A stretch of 64,000 bases of DNA from JAEINY01 sp942490535 (GTDB taxonomy: Bacteria; Bacteroidota; Bacteroidia; Bacteroidales; Marinilabiliaceae), in assembly GCA_942490535.1 (NCBI GenBank), contig CALNXQ010000003.1:930001-994000 (forward strand), given 5' to 3'. The position numbers and the translations under genes were made by a program. This document shows, one piece after another, positions 28,145-37,497 of the stretch. Position 1 is the first letter of the stretch; each line of letters begins with the position of its first letter. The notes under the pieces were generated by a model. The model saw only the letters and a program-made list of their open reading frames with translations. It was not told where the DNA came from and searched no databases.

Positions 28145-28930
28145 ATGAAACTTAACATTGATAGAGTTGATAATCCGGTTATAGCCATTGAGAAGCTCTC
28201 CATTGCCTACGATGGTGGAGCTACGAAAGCAGTCAATGACGTGAGTGTGGGTATAAAACCCAAAGCCATCACCGCTATTATGGGACCTTCGGGTTGCGGT
28301 AAGAGTACACTCTTGCGTGCCATCAACCGGATGCATGAGTTGTACAGCGATATTGTGACAGAAGGCCAAATTCTGCTCAACAACGCCGATATCATGGAGA
28401 TGTCTACCATTCATTTGCGACGTAAAATCGGGATGGTGTTTCAACGCCCCAATCCTTTCCCCACGATGAGCATCTACGACAACGTGATAGCCGGTTATAA
28501 ACTTAATGGTATCCGGCTGAAAAAGAAAGAACGCGATCAGATAGTGGAGCAGTCCCTTCAGAATGTATCGCTCTGGGACGAGGTGAAGGATGGTTTGTAC
28601 AAGAAGGGCACTTTTCTGTCGGGAGGCCAGCAACAGCGGCTTTGCATTGCCCGCTCACTGGCCTTTCAACCCGATGTCATTTTGCTGGATGAACCCACCT
28701 CAGCGCTCGATCCCATAGCGACCTCCCGCATTGAGGATTTGTTGGTGGAACTGAAAGAACACTATACCATTGTGCTGGTTACTCACAATATGTCACAGGC
28801 CGCTCGTATCTCCGACTATTCCATGTTCATGTATTTGGGTAATCTGATCGAATATGGAAAGACACGGATGATGTTCACCAATCCGCGTGACAAGAAAACA
28901 GAAGAATACCTCACCGGTAAATTTGGATAG
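28145..28930 (+). CDS. pstB: Phosphate ABC transporter ATPase PstB
   Basis: 261 residues. Walker A GPSGCGKST (about residues 49-57), Q-loop VFQRPNPFP, ABC signature LSGGQQQRL, Walker B VILLDEPTSALDP and the H-loop THNMSQA. Full length for PstB. It energises the PstCA channel and is followed by the phoU-like gene after about 100 bp. Confidence 0.94.
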   Translation: MKLNIDRVDNPVIAIEKLSIAYDGGATKAVNDVSVGIKPKAITAIMGPSGCGKSTLLRAINRMHELYSDIVTEGQILLNNADIMEMSTIHLRRKIGMVFQRPNPFPTMSIYDNVIAGYKLNGIRLKKKERDQIVEQSLQNVSLWDEVKDGLYKKGTFLSGGQQQRLCIARSLAFQPDVILLDEPTSALDPIATSRIEDLLVELKEHYTIVLVTHNMSQAARISDYSMFMYLGNLIEYGKTRMMFTNPRDKKTEEYLTGKFG

Positions 28931-29032
28931 ACACACTACACCCACCCCACCCAACAAATGCAAGGTACTTAGAGGAATCCAACAGGCCGGGTGGCGTTTA
29001 GTAAAAAGTAAATCATCTTAAACGGAAGAACA

Positions 29033-29737
29033 ATGTTGAAAAAAGAACTGGCCATACAGGAAATCGAAGCTAATTTCAAAAACTATTCAGACCTTATACT
29101 GAAACAGCTGGATCTGTTGGAAAAAGTCTTACAAAGTGATTCCAACACCGGCATCGAAGACGTATGGAAAAAATTTGACAAACGTGAGGATAAAGTCGAT
29201 CACTTTGAGGTGCAAATCAGCGAAAAAATCATCAATACCATTGTGCTGTATCACCCCGTGGCCTCCGAATTGCGTAGGCTAATGGCATGTTACCGCATCA
29301 TCATTAGCCTGGAGCGCATTGGTGATTTAATCGTGAACGCCGTCAAATTCATCCGCAAAATTGAGCAGACCACACTATTCAGGGAGATGTCGGATATTAT
29401 CTACAACATGGTGGTATCGAGCAGCACCATGGTTCAAAAGGCCTTGATATCCTATATAAACAACGATCTGGATTTTGCCATCTGGACCATCCGCAATGAT
29501 GATATCATTGATGAGATGAATAAAAAACTCATGAAAAAAGGAATCCACAAAAGTAAACTGAAAGACCACGAACGGGAAGCGCTGGTTAATTTGATCAACC
29601 TGAAAAGCATCATCTCCAACATCGAACGTATTGCCAATCATGCCGGCCACATCGCTGAAGCGTCGGTATTCTCCGTGGAGGGTAAAGATATTCGTCACCG
29701 TACCATTGACGACGATAACGCCTTGTCATCCTCCTGA
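29033..29737 (+). CDS. phoU: PhoU-like phosphate signalling protein
   Basis: 234 residues, all helical, with two PhoU three-helix repeats. The signature acidic metal-binding helices are visible: YRIIISLERIGDLIVNAVKF and LINLKSIISNIERIANHAGHIAEA (the E-R-I-G/A-D/N-H pattern). It links PstSCAB transport state to the downstream histidine kinase and acts at the cytoplasmic face. Confidence 0.88.
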   Translation: MLKKELAIQEIEANFKNYSDLILKQLDLLEKVLQSDSNTGIEDVWKKFDKREDKVDHFEVQISEKIINTIVLYHPVASELRRLMACYRIIISLERIGDLIVNAVKFIRKIEQTTLFREMSDIIYNMVVSSSTMVQKALISYINNDLDFAIWTIRNDDIIDEMNKKLMKKGIHKSKLKDHEREALVNLINLKSIISNIERIANHAGHIAEASVFSVEGKDIRHRTIDDDNALSSS

Positions 29738-29789
29738 AAAGGACAATTGATCCCTACATACCCTTTGTAAACGATTAAAGACAGACCTC

Positions 29790-31571
29790 ATGAAACAGCT
29801 ACACCGCTATAAACACACCCTATTTCTCTATTATTTCGTTGTTTTCACACTCTTAACCTCTGGTTTCATTGCCTTTCAATACCATCGGGAAAAGCAATTC
29901 AAGATCGATCAACTGGAAACCACACTGCGCAACATCACCGATGTCGCCCATTTGTTCATCACGCAAAATGAAGTGCTGAAAAATGGCAATATCCACTTAC
30001 TGGATTCATTGAATCAAATACTGCCACAAACCGATACCCGCATCACTGTCATTGATCGCAATGGCCAGGTTTTGTACGATAGTTTTGTGACTGCCTTTGA
30101 AAACATGGAAAATCACTTAATGCGACCGGAAATACAAAAAGCCCTGTACGCCGATTACGGATCTAATATCCGGCATTCGGCCACAACCAACGAAGATTTC
30201 TACTACTATGCCCACTATTATGACCCCTATTTTATCCGGGCCGCTGCCGTGTACAATGTAAAAATTCAAAATCTCTTAAAAACCGGACGCCTCTTTTTCG
30301 TTTTCATTGCCTTTGGCTTTATTATAGCCTGGATTGTACTCGCCTATGTCACTGAACGAATGAGCATGAGCATTACCCAATTAAAGGATTTTGTAAGCAG
30401 ACTCAATCAAGGCGAATCACTTACCAGCAACATTACGTTTCCCCATAATGAATTGGGTGTGATAGGCGAGCGCATCGTCAATATTTACAACAAATTGGCA
30501 CACACCAAGGCGGAGTTGTCCCAGGAAAGAGAGAAACTCATGCAGCTGCTTCTGGTACTGAAGCAAGGGATTGGCTTTTTCACCGCACAAAAAGAAACGA
30601 TCCTCACCAACAGCCATTTTATTCAATATGTGAACATCCTGGCTGGTAGTACATCCATTGATCCGCATCACTTTTTTTCTGTGGAAGCGCTAAAACCCCT
30701 CCATGAATTCCTGGATCAGCACTTGTCGCAGAAGGATTCTGTCATTCATCCGGGGGACTTACCCCTGCTGGAATATAACATGGAACGTAACGCCCGTTAT
30801 TTTAGGGTGCAGTGTGTCATCTTTCAAAATCGTAATTTTGAAATTATAATTGAAGACATCACAAAACCAGAGAAGCGCAAAATACTCAAACAGCAATTGA
30901 CATCGCATGTCATTCATGAGTTAAAAAGCCCGGTAGAAAGCTTACAGAAGAATCTGGAAAAACTGTCGGTAATTAATGAACTAAATGCCGACCAGCTAAG
31001 CTGGCTGCGCAAAGCCACCAAACAGACCAATCAGCTGCTAAGTTTAGTGAATGATCTGTCCATGCTGCAAAAAATAGAGGATGCCGCCGATTATTACACC
31101 CTGGAACCGGTTAACGTATTGGATTGCCTGACGGACGTTCTAGAAGAAATGCAGGACGCCCTTGCAGCGGCTGAGGTAAACGTATCCGTTAAAATAATTA
31201 ACACCGTAAGGGTTCATGGCAATGCCCGCTTGCTTGTTTCTATCTTTCATAACTTATTGGAAAATACGCTAAATTTTACCGGTGAAAAAACTGAAGTGTC
31301 TATTGAAAACTATCACCACGACGATAACTATTACTATTTCTCATTCACAGATAACGGACCTGGCCTGAGCTCACAGCACCTGTCTCACATTTTTGATCGC
31401 TTTTATAAAGTGAATCCCTCATCCGCAAGAGGCTCAGGGCTTGGTTTGGCCATTGTGAAAAATGCAGTTCAACTTCAAAAAGGAAATATTTCGGTTAAAA
31501 ACAGAACCCAAGGGGGCCTTGAATTTTTATTCTACCTGCCCAAAGCCATAAGCGAAATACAGGCCACGTAA
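29790..31571 (+). CDS. Sensor histidine kinase, PhoR-like
   Basis: 593 residues. TM1 (YYFVVFTLLTSGFIAFQYH), a periplasmic double-Cache-like region of about 130 residues, TM2 (LFFVFIAFGFIIAWIVLAYV), HAMP-like, a PAS-like segment, HisKA with HVIHELKSPVESL (His376), and HATPase with LLENTLNF, FTDNGPGL and GSGLGLAIV. Its position after phoU makes it the likely phosphate sensor, but a large periplasmic domain is not typical of PhoR. No response-regulator gene lies next to it. Confidence 0.82.
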   Translation: MKQLHRYKHTLFLYYFVVFTLLTSGFIAFQYHREKQFKIDQLETTLRNITDVAHLFITQNEVLKNGNIHLLDSLNQILPQTDTRITVIDRNGQVLYDSFVTAFENMENHLMRPEIQKALYADYGSNIRHSATTNEDFYYYAHYYDPYFIRAAAVYNVKIQNLLKTGRLFFVFIAFGFIIAWIVLAYVTERMSMSITQLKDFVSRLNQGESLTSNITFPHNELGVIGERIVNIYNKLAHTKAELSQEREKLMQLLLVLKQGIGFFTAQKETILTNSHFIQYVNILAGSTSIDPHHFFSVEALKPLHEFLDQHLSQKDSVIHPGDLPLLEYNMERNARYFRVQCVIFQNRNFEIIIEDITKPEKRKILKQQLTSHVIHELKSPVESLQKNLEKLSVINELNADQLSWLRKATKQTNQLLSLVNDLSMLQKIEDAADYYTLEPVNVLDCLTDVLEEMQDALAAAEVNVSVKIINTVRVHGNARLLVSIFHNLLENTLNFTGEKTEVSIENYHHDDNYYYFSFTDNGPGLSSQHLSHIFDRFYKVNPSSARGSGLGLAIVKNAVQLQKGNISVKNRTQGGLEFLFYLPKAISEIQAT

Positions 31572-31607
31572 AGCATAGGCTATTCCAGTGGCCAAATGCT
31601 TTTCCAA

Positions 31608-33755
31608 TTATCGTGTAATACAATGAACATAATGTGCCAAACGGAACAAACAAATCAGTAAATGACCATCGCGCAATTGGGCGGTACGATGCATTAAATC
31701 ATCCAGTGCCATCCAGTATAAATCCGTGGAAGGACGATCCAGCGTAACCACGTAAGGATATACTTGCTCCGGTGTAACGCCGATGCACGGCAGGTATTTT
31801 TCACCCAATCTGGAGCTGGAGACCACTTTACTGCCAAAGATTACTTTCTCCTGTATGAACGTTTGAAGTTCGAACCGGTTGGTCACCTCGCGCGGCACCC
31901 GGTAGGCCGGAGCAGCCCATAATAAGCTGTTGCCCTCCTGCAATTGGGGTACCGGCAAATGCCGTTTTTCGATACCCACATACACCTGGTTGCGGTACTG
32001 CACTACCGGTAACGTAATTACAGTGTTACAACTGAAGGCAAGCGGCTCAATGTGCTCAAAAACAGCAGCACTGTCGGCCTGGCCATACTCGTAATATTTG
32101 GTGCGGCGATGGCGCAGGAATCCAACTGATTGGGAGGCTGCCTCAAAAGGATGGGAGGCTGCCAAAGCCATGTCTTCAGGTGTGGTCGTGGTAAGATGAT
32201 CCACCGCCGAGAGGGTGATGGGCGCATTCAACCACTTACCGGGATGGATCTGCAGCTGGTGTAACAAGTGATAAATATTCATTTCCAGACGAGCTTCCGG
32301 CAAAGCACCCACCTGTGCCGATTGAATCAGTTGCAGCGCATCGTAGCTGCGGATGACACCGGACGTCTTAAAGCCGGAGAAAGTCCCTAAATCATTTGGA
32401 CCGGACGGTTCCAGCCCGGATAATTGCACCGACACGGCCTCCACCTTTTCATTGATGGCCCCGGGCGAGGTATAATAGGTCAACCCGTGATGGACACCTG
32501 CAATGGACGCCGCCGGTATGTGGGCCCTTTTCAACAACGTTTCTTGTATGAGTTGGTCATCGGGCGCATGCGCCACCAGGCCCGTAATGCCTTCGGTCAG
32601 ATACCCGCTATAGGTTTTACCATCCAGTACCGATGTGATCTGATGGACAATGGGACGGGGATAACCATGTTTGGCCACAATCCTAAGCCGTCCATCGGCC
32701 GCGTGGAAATACGGCAGGAGATCCACTACCGCACCCGGCCGTTGCGCCACCTCATACAATTCACCGGTCGTGGTGTTTTGATACGTTTTGAGCGATAAAA
32801 AACAACGGTCCTGAAGGGGCAGCTGCCGCACTGTTTTCAGCTTCGTCCCCACCCCGGCTACTTTTTCCCCGGCGATGACATAGTTGGTGGCCGGCATCCC
32901 CAATTTCCGGCCCGCTGCATCATACATTTCAAAATGCTGCAGATAACGGTGACGAATGATCCAGTCGTTATAAACCGGTTGCGACACGATGGTACGCAGT
33001 CCCAGATTGGCAAAAACCGCTTCAAAATCGGCCTGGGTAAAATACCCGTATTCCTCCTGTAGTTCCACATCCCAGTCGGCCAGGTAATCCTTGCGCCGGA
33101 TAAACTCCACGGCATCGGCCAATTGCAGCCGGAAACGCGGCCCTTGCCCTCTGGCAGCCACTTCTTCCAAAGGAAACCCGCGCTCCTCATCCCTGGCCAG
33201 GGAGCGGGCCGTGGTGGAAAAGCGTTTCAATAAGCCCGCATCGGAATGCCCTTGTGGTGTATCAGGGAATTCGAGCACCACCACTTGCGCATCGGGCTTG
33301 GAAAAGTCACGCACCACTAAAATTCCCCCCTCACACAGCAAATCAGCTTGTCGCTTGAGTGTGAGGTAGGCTTTGTGCGGTTGGTAGTCATTAAAAGAAG
33401 TGATGTGATGAATGGATGAACAATTAAAGAAACCACAAATCTTAACGCCGGTGAGTTGCGCCAGCGTTTCCCCATCATCCACCAAAAACTCCAGGTTGGC
33501 CAATTGATATTTTCGACGTGCCAGCGCCACCATGGTAGGATTAATATCCACTCCTATGATGCGCGTTCCTGGATAAAGCAGTGCCAGAATGTAGGTACTC
33601 ATGCCCGAGGCCATGCCCACATCCACAATGGCATGACCGGGCTTTTCAAAAAAATAGGCACTGGCCGAAGCCACCTTTTCGACCACAATGGCATCCATAC
33701 CGGCTAAATACCGGGCATAATCTGATGTGTTTCCTCTATCCTGATCTGTATACAT
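31608..33755 (-). CDS. Class I SAM methyltransferase with a C-terminal extension
   Basis: 715 residues from ATG 33755 (MYTDQDRGNTSDYARYL); a start at 33800 would add a hydrophobic leader out of keeping with a cytoplasmic enzyme. The Rossmann methyltransferase spans residues about 30-200, with motif I IVDVGMASGMSTYILALL and the acidic end of strand 2 IIGVDINPTM. The rest, about 400 residues, contains NUDIX-like stretches (DRCFLSLKTYQN ... EVAQRPGAVVDLLPYF) without a clear NUDIX box. The substrate is unknown. Confidence 0.68.
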   Translation of the reverse strand: MYTDQDRGNTSDYARYLAGMDAIVVEKVASASAYFFEKPGHAIVDVGMASGMSTYILALLYPGTRIIGVDINPTMVALARRKYQLANLEFLVDDGETLAQLTGVKICGFFNCSSIHHITSFNDYQPHKAYLTLKRQADLLCEGGILVVRDFSKPDAQVVVLEFPDTPQGHSDAGLLKRFSTTARSLARDEERGFPLEEVAARGQGPRFRLQLADAVEFIRRKDYLADWDVELQEEYGYFTQADFEAVFANLGLRTIVSQPVYNDWIIRHRYLQHFEMYDAAGRKLGMPATNYVIAGEKVAGVGTKLKTVRQLPLQDRCFLSLKTYQNTTTGELYEVAQRPGAVVDLLPYFHAADGRLRIVAKHGYPRPIVHQITSVLDGKTYSGYLTEGITGLVAHAPDDQLIQETLLKRAHIPAASIAGVHHGLTYYTSPGAINEKVEAVSVQLSGLEPSGPNDLGTFSGFKTSGVIRSYDALQLIQSAQVGALPEARLEMNIYHLLHQLQIHPGKWLNAPITLSAVDHLTTTTPEDMALAASHPFEAASQSVGFLRHRRTKYYEYGQADSAAVFEHIEPLAFSCNTVITLPVVQYRNQVYVGIEKRHLPVPQLQEGNSLLWAAPAYRVPREVTNRFELQTFIQEKVIFGSKVVSSSRLGEKYLPCIGVTPEQVYPYVVTLDRPSTDLYWMALDDLMHRTAQLRDGHLLICLFRLAHYVHCITR

Positions 33756-33898
33756 GGTAATGGTTATGTGAGCAAGCCGTAAAAATAGAAAGAATAGCAA
33801 GATTATTGGATTGAAACCGGGGAGATACCAGGTGGCAAAGCAATGGATGAAAAACTGGTATTCTTGGAGTCTGTTGCGAGCTTTTCCATGTATCGTGC

Positions 33899-34663
33899 TT
33901 ACTTTAACTCAATGGCCACCGGACAATGGTCCGATCCCATTACCTCGTTTAGAATAGCTGCGCTTTTCACTTCCGGCATAAAATGCTCACTCACTAAAAA
34001 GTAATCGATTCTCCAGCCCACATTCTTGCCCCGTGCCCCGGCCCGATAGCTCCACCAGGAATATTTATCCGTGGTGTCAGGATTAAAATGACGAAAAGTA
34101 TCCACCAAACCGGCGTTGCTGAAATTATCCATGCCATCAATTTCGGCCTGCATGTAACCCGCCGATTTATTGTAATTCGCTTTGGGACGCGCCAGATCAA
34201 TGGCTTTATGCGCCACATTAAAATCGCCACAGACAATCACCGGCTTGGTGTTCTCCAACGCCTTTAAGTAAGTGAGGAAATCGGCATCCCACGTTTGACG
34301 GTAATCCAAACGTTTCAGGTCGCTGCCTGAATTGGGCACATACACATTCACCAGATAAAAGGCCGCATATTCTAAACACAGCACGCGCCCCTCGGTATCG
34401 TGCTCCGCTTTGCCAATGCCGGTGCGCACACTCAGAGGTTCGGTTTTAGACAGGATAGCTGTACCTGAATAGCCTTTTTTGACGGCTGAGTGGGCATAGA
34501 CATGATAACCGGACAGGCTGGCCAATGTTTCTTTCACCTGATCGTCCTGTGCTTTGGTTTCCTGCAAACAGAGGATATCGGCATCCATCTGCTCAAAATC
34601 AGTAAAAAAGTCTTTTTTAGCAACGGCCCGAATGCCGTTGACATTCCATGATAGTATTCTCAC
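33899..34663 (-). CDS. xth: Exodeoxyribonuclease III
   Basis: 254 residues from GTG 34663, which begins VRILSWNVNGIRA exactly as the family does; longer readings add an unrelated 45-residue leader. Catalytic residues are visible in ILCLQETKAQ (Glu), VCGDFNVAH (Asp, Asn), WRIDYFLVS and the terminal MGSDHCPVAIEL (Asp-His). An AP endonuclease and 3'-5' exonuclease in base-excision repair. The length fits single-domain ExoIII. Confidence 0.92.
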   Translation of the reverse strand: MRILSWNVNGIRAVAKKDFFTDFEQMDADILCLQETKAQDDQVKETLASLSGYHVYAHSAVKKGYSGTAILSKTEPLSVRTGIGKAEHDTEGRVLCLEYAAFYLVNVYVPNSGSDLKRLDYRQTWDADFLTYLKALENTKPVIVCGDFNVAHKAIDLARPKANYNKSAGYMQAEIDGMDNFSNAGLVDTFRHFNPDTTDKYSWWSYRAGARGKNVGWRIDYFLVSEHFMPEVKSAAILNEVMGSDHCPVAIELK

Positions 34664-35102
34664 GTTTCTATTTTTTTTACAATGATAAAATGATTCTTCT
34701 GAATAGAAAAGGACAATTAAGTCTATTAATTGTTTTTTCGGTCGGTTTGAAGGAATTGAAAAGAATACTACTCCGGTATTATGGCCGCCCCTGCTCACAG
34801 GTTGGCCGTCATTTGGTTTTGGGCGACTCCCTCTGGCTTTGCACTTCGAAGCTTACAGCATTGGTTTAACGCCATTACCCAGCAATCGGGGTAGTAAGCC
34901 TCAACAGTCAGGAGTGGTAACTCCGATGCATCAGTAGGGGTAAAAAACTGTATTCAAGCCTTTCGCCTTGTTTAATCGAGATGGATTTCCCTCAAGCCGG
35001 GATGCGAAGAAAATAAATGGTTTATAAGCCAATTACCAAAGGCCTGTCCTTGCCTGTGTTAATAGTTTTATTAATTTTGTTAAGCTTTAATAAGTTTTAA
35101 CC

Positions 35103-36245
35103 TTGACGACCCGCCCCCATATCCGCTTAGAACCCGGCACGCACCGTGGAAATCCAGTCGTATGGTACCGGTTCGACTATGATACCACCGTGATTGACGC
35201 CGTGAAACAACTACCGGGTATCCGGTGGAGCGCCTCGCAAAAGAGCTGGTATCAGCCCGAATCGCATTTCAGCTTGCAACCCTGTCTGGCTTGCTTTAAA
35301 GACGTTGCTTTTGTGGATGCCTCCGCTTTTAAAACGCCACAACAAAAAACAGCTAAAGCACCTGTTGCGGCACCACAGATTTTGCATCCTCACCGCCCCT
35401 CTATCGCTTTACCCCCGGGATACCTTGAAAAATTGGAACAGAAACGTTACAGTGAAAGTACCATAAATTCCTATGTAGCCTATTTCAAAGACTTTCTTCA
35501 CTATTTCGAATCTCAACAGCCTGAACAGATCCTTGCCGAAGCAATCAATGCGTATCTCCTGGATTTGATCAGAAACAAAGGGATTTCGGCTAGTCAGCAA
35601 AACATCCACATCAGTGCCATCAAATTCTATTATGAGAAAGTGTTAGGCCGGCCCAAAGAAAACTATCAAATTGATCGCCCCCGTTCACGCAAGGCCTTAC
35701 CGGATGTATTGAGTAAACAAGAGATTGGCTTAATTTTACAACACTGCTCCAACCTCAAACACCGCTGCATCCTGGCACTCATCTATTCGGCCGGATTGCG
35801 ACGCAGTGAATTAATACAGCTTCAGTTGACGGATATTATTTCGGACCGCAACCTCATAAAAATAAGAGATTCAAAAGGTCAAAAAGACCGTTACACCCTG
35901 TTGGCAGCTTCACTGATTGAGCAGTTACGCGTGTACTATAAACAATACAAACCTCAAAAATGGTTATTCGAAGGTGCACGGGCAGGCACTCCCTATAGTG
36001 CGACCAGTATTGTAAAGCTATTAAAAAATGCCAGCAGTCGGGCAGGCATTGTCCGGCGGGTAAGCCCGCATATGTTGCGTCACTCCTTTGCCACCCATTT
36101 ATTGGAACAAGGTACCGACCTGAGATATATACAGGAATTGCTGGGCCACTATTCGACTAAAACAACCGAAATATACACCCATGTATCGCAACGTCATTTA
36201 AAAAATATTAAAAACCCATTGGATGACCTAATGGACACAAGCTAA
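35103..36245 (+). CDS. Tyrosine recombinase at the head of the cassette array (integron-integrase-like)
   Basis: 380 residues, TTG start. Residues 1-75 are an unusual N-terminal domain (RWSASQKSWYQPESHF); 99-180 are the SAM-like core-binding domain (RYSESTINSYVAYFKDFLHYF). The catalytic domain shows Arg233 (SAGLRRSE), His323-x2-Arg326 (HMLRHSFATHLLEQG), His349 (LLGHYSTKTTEIYTHV) and Tyr358, so it is intact. The C-terminal KNPLDDLMD recalls the RSPLDAL end of integron integrases, but the extra IntI insertion between the Lys strand and HxxR is missing. It precedes an attI-like region and the first cassette, so it is the prime candidate for cassette recombination. That role is inferred. Confidence 0.8.
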   Translation: MTTRPHIRLEPGTHRGNPVVWYRFDYDTTVIDAVKQLPGIRWSASQKSWYQPESHFSLQPCLACFKDVAFVDASAFKTPQQKTAKAPVAAPQILHPHRPSIALPPGYLEKLEQKRYSESTINSYVAYFKDFLHYFESQQPEQILAEAINAYLLDLIRNKGISASQQNIHISAIKFYYEKVLGRPKENYQIDRPRSRKALPDVLSKQEIGLILQHCSNLKHRCILALIYSAGLRRSELIQLQLTDIISDRNLIKIRDSKGQKDRYTLLAASLIEQLRVYYKQYKPQKWLFEGARAGTPYSATSIVKLLKNASSRAGIVRRVSPHMLRHSFATHLLEQGTDLRYIQELLGHYSTKTTEIYTHVSQRHLKNIKNPLDDLMDTS

Positions 36246-36252
36246 CATAATA

Positions 36253-36291
36253 GGTGTCTATAAATCACCTATTTGGTGTTTTATAGACACC
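36253..36291. repeat. Perfect 12-bp inverted repeat after the integrase gene
   Basis: GGTGTCTATAAA (36253-36264) pairs with TTTATAGACACC (36280-36291), and CACC/GGTG form an inner stem in the loop. Each arm contains TATAGAC or its complement, a motif repeated in the next dyad. It could end integrase transcription, but the absence of a T run and the shared motif favour a protein-binding site. Confidence 0.7.
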
Positions 36292-36314
36292 TTAAACCAA
36301 AAACAAATGAAATG

Positions 36315-36349
36315 TATAGACCATGGTCTATTCAAAAACGTTGTGTTGC
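36315..36349 (+). promoter_or_regulatory. attI-like junction: 16-bp palindrome plus first core site
   Basis: ATAGACCATGGTCTAT (36316-36331) is a perfect palindrome that again contains TATAGAC. Eight bases on comes the core AAACG/TTGTGTTGC (G at 36340). The bases GTTGTGTTGC (36340-36349) are the exact complement of GCAACACAAC at 37365-37374, the far end of the first cassette. This marks 36340 as the recombination point and the block 36246-36340 as the candidate attI. Confidence 0.6.
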
Positions 36350-36373
36350 ATTAAAAAAAACGACCGTACCATT

Positions 36374-36847
36374 ATGAAAATAGGGATATTAATAATTGCT
36401 CTAATAATTCCAATCTTGGGATTTTCGCAGACAGATAAAAATGACTTTTTATTTGATTGGCAAAATGATAATTCATCTCTCTGGATTTCGATTGATTCAA
36501 CTTTAGTAAAATTCACTCCAACAATTGAGGAGATTGGACTCGCAAAACAATTGTCAAAAAACTACATTGATTCATTAGAGCAAAACAGAGACCCAAAAAT
36601 TGTCAAACAATACGGAAAATTATTAAAGTATAATAGCACTGATTATTATCGCCAATATGTCGGATACATAGATGACAACGGAAATAAAATAGTTTTTATA
36701 AACGCTGTTTGTAAACCTTATGGACAAAAAAGTGATTTGAAGAAAAATTGGATTTTTGTTTTAGATGGTGGCTCTTGCTTTTATCAGATTAAAATTGATT
36801 TGACAAATAAGAAATGCTCTGAATTTTCCGTAAATGGAGAAGCTTAA
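36374..36847 (+). CDS. Small secreted protein in cassette 1
   Basis: 157 residues from ATG 36374, chosen because it opens a signal peptide (MKIGILIIALIIPILGFSQ); an earlier ATG at 36323 lies across the recombination point. The mature part contains YRQYVGYIDDNGNKIVFINAVCK and WIFVLDGGSCFYQIKIDL. I recognise no family. It is AT-rich compared with the flanking chromosome. It is the first gene of the first cassette, 11 bp before the next ORF, so the two share a transcript. Confidence 0.65.
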   Translation: MKIGILIIALIIPILGFSQTDKNDFLFDWQNDNSSLWISIDSTLVKFTPTIEEIGLAKQLSKNYIDSLEQNRDPKIVKQYGKLLKYNSTDYYRQYVGYIDDNGNKIVFINAVCKPYGQKSDLKKNWIFVLDGGSCFYQIKIDLTNKKCSEFSVNGEA

Positions 36848-36858
36848 TTAAAAATAAA

Positions 36859-37383
36859 ATGTCAGCTGGATTAATACATACAATTATTAATAGTGCTTAT
36901 GAGAAATCAAAGGCAAAACCAAAGCGTAAAAACGATAAACTGATTTTTAGATTGCCTAAAATATTTGGGATTGTTGGGTGGATTGGATTTACGCCTGGAT
37001 TATTAGTTTTGGTTTACGGATTAGTTAATTACAACAAAGATGATTTCGGTTCTCAGTTAGGTATTTTCGGGATTTTAAGTGGAACTGGATTAATAGTGAT
37101 TGCTTTGTGTCAGATAATGAGAGTCGAGATTTCAAAACAAGGAATAACCAAAACATCCATGATTGGAACAAAGAAATTCATTGACTGGAAAAGCATTATA
37201 AATGTGGTGTATAAAAAAGGAGCCCAAGAATTATTGATTAAGTCTCATGACACGAAAATACGATGTAATTTATATCTCGTGGGATTTTACGACTTGATTG
37301 AGATAATTGAGAAAAAAACTAAGATTACAAAATCGGATATGAAGATACCAAATGAATTAATAACGCAACACAACACGCGGTAA
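36859..37383 (+). CDS. Two-TM small membrane protein in cassette 1
   Basis: 174 residues. Two hydrophobic helices (IFGIVGWIGFTPGLLVLVYGLV, LGIFGILSGTGLIVIALCQI, residues about 33-90). They are followed by a PH-like soluble segment (VEISKQGITKTSMIGTKKFIDWKSIINVVY), resembling STM3941-type small membrane proteins. Function unknown. The stop codon lies inside the left arm of attC-1, as is usual for cassette genes. Confidence 0.65.
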   Translation: MSAGLIHTIINSAYEKSKAKPKRKNDKLIFRLPKIFGIVGWIGFTPGLLVLVYGLVNYNKDDFGSQLGIFGILSGTGLIVIALCQIMRVEISKQGITKTSMIGTKKFIDWKSIINVVYKKGAQELLIKSHDTKIRCNLYLVGFYDLIEIIEKKTKITKSDMKIPNELITQHNTR

Positions 37384-37497
37384 AAAACATTGCGCAGATA
37401 GTGGTATATTTGAGCGACATAACTTTTTACAAACGAGTTAGCGGCTTGATAGGGTTTCGCTTCGAAATGCGCAACGATTTCTTACCGCCAACCGTTG
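37365..37497 (+). repeat. attC-like site 1
   Basis: R'' core GCAACACAAC (37365-37374), left arm GGTAAAAAACATTGCGCA (37378-37395), and right arm TGCGCAACGATTTCTTACC (about 37468-37486) with one unpaired base, as in folded attC sites. The right core is ACCGTTG (37491-37497). 133 bp. Group II intron 1 starts at the next base. The core continues after the intron as TATGC (39731). Confidence 0.75.

Noticed and set aside
28930..29030. Terminator between pstB and phoU (CCACCC/GGGTGG)
   Set aside because: Weak stem with a long loop and no T run; the genes are more likely co-transcribed.
34664..35102. Gene upstream of the array-head recombinase
   Set aside because: Short ORFs only, no family features. 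It probably holds the xth and recombinase promoters; AT-rich near 35060-35100.
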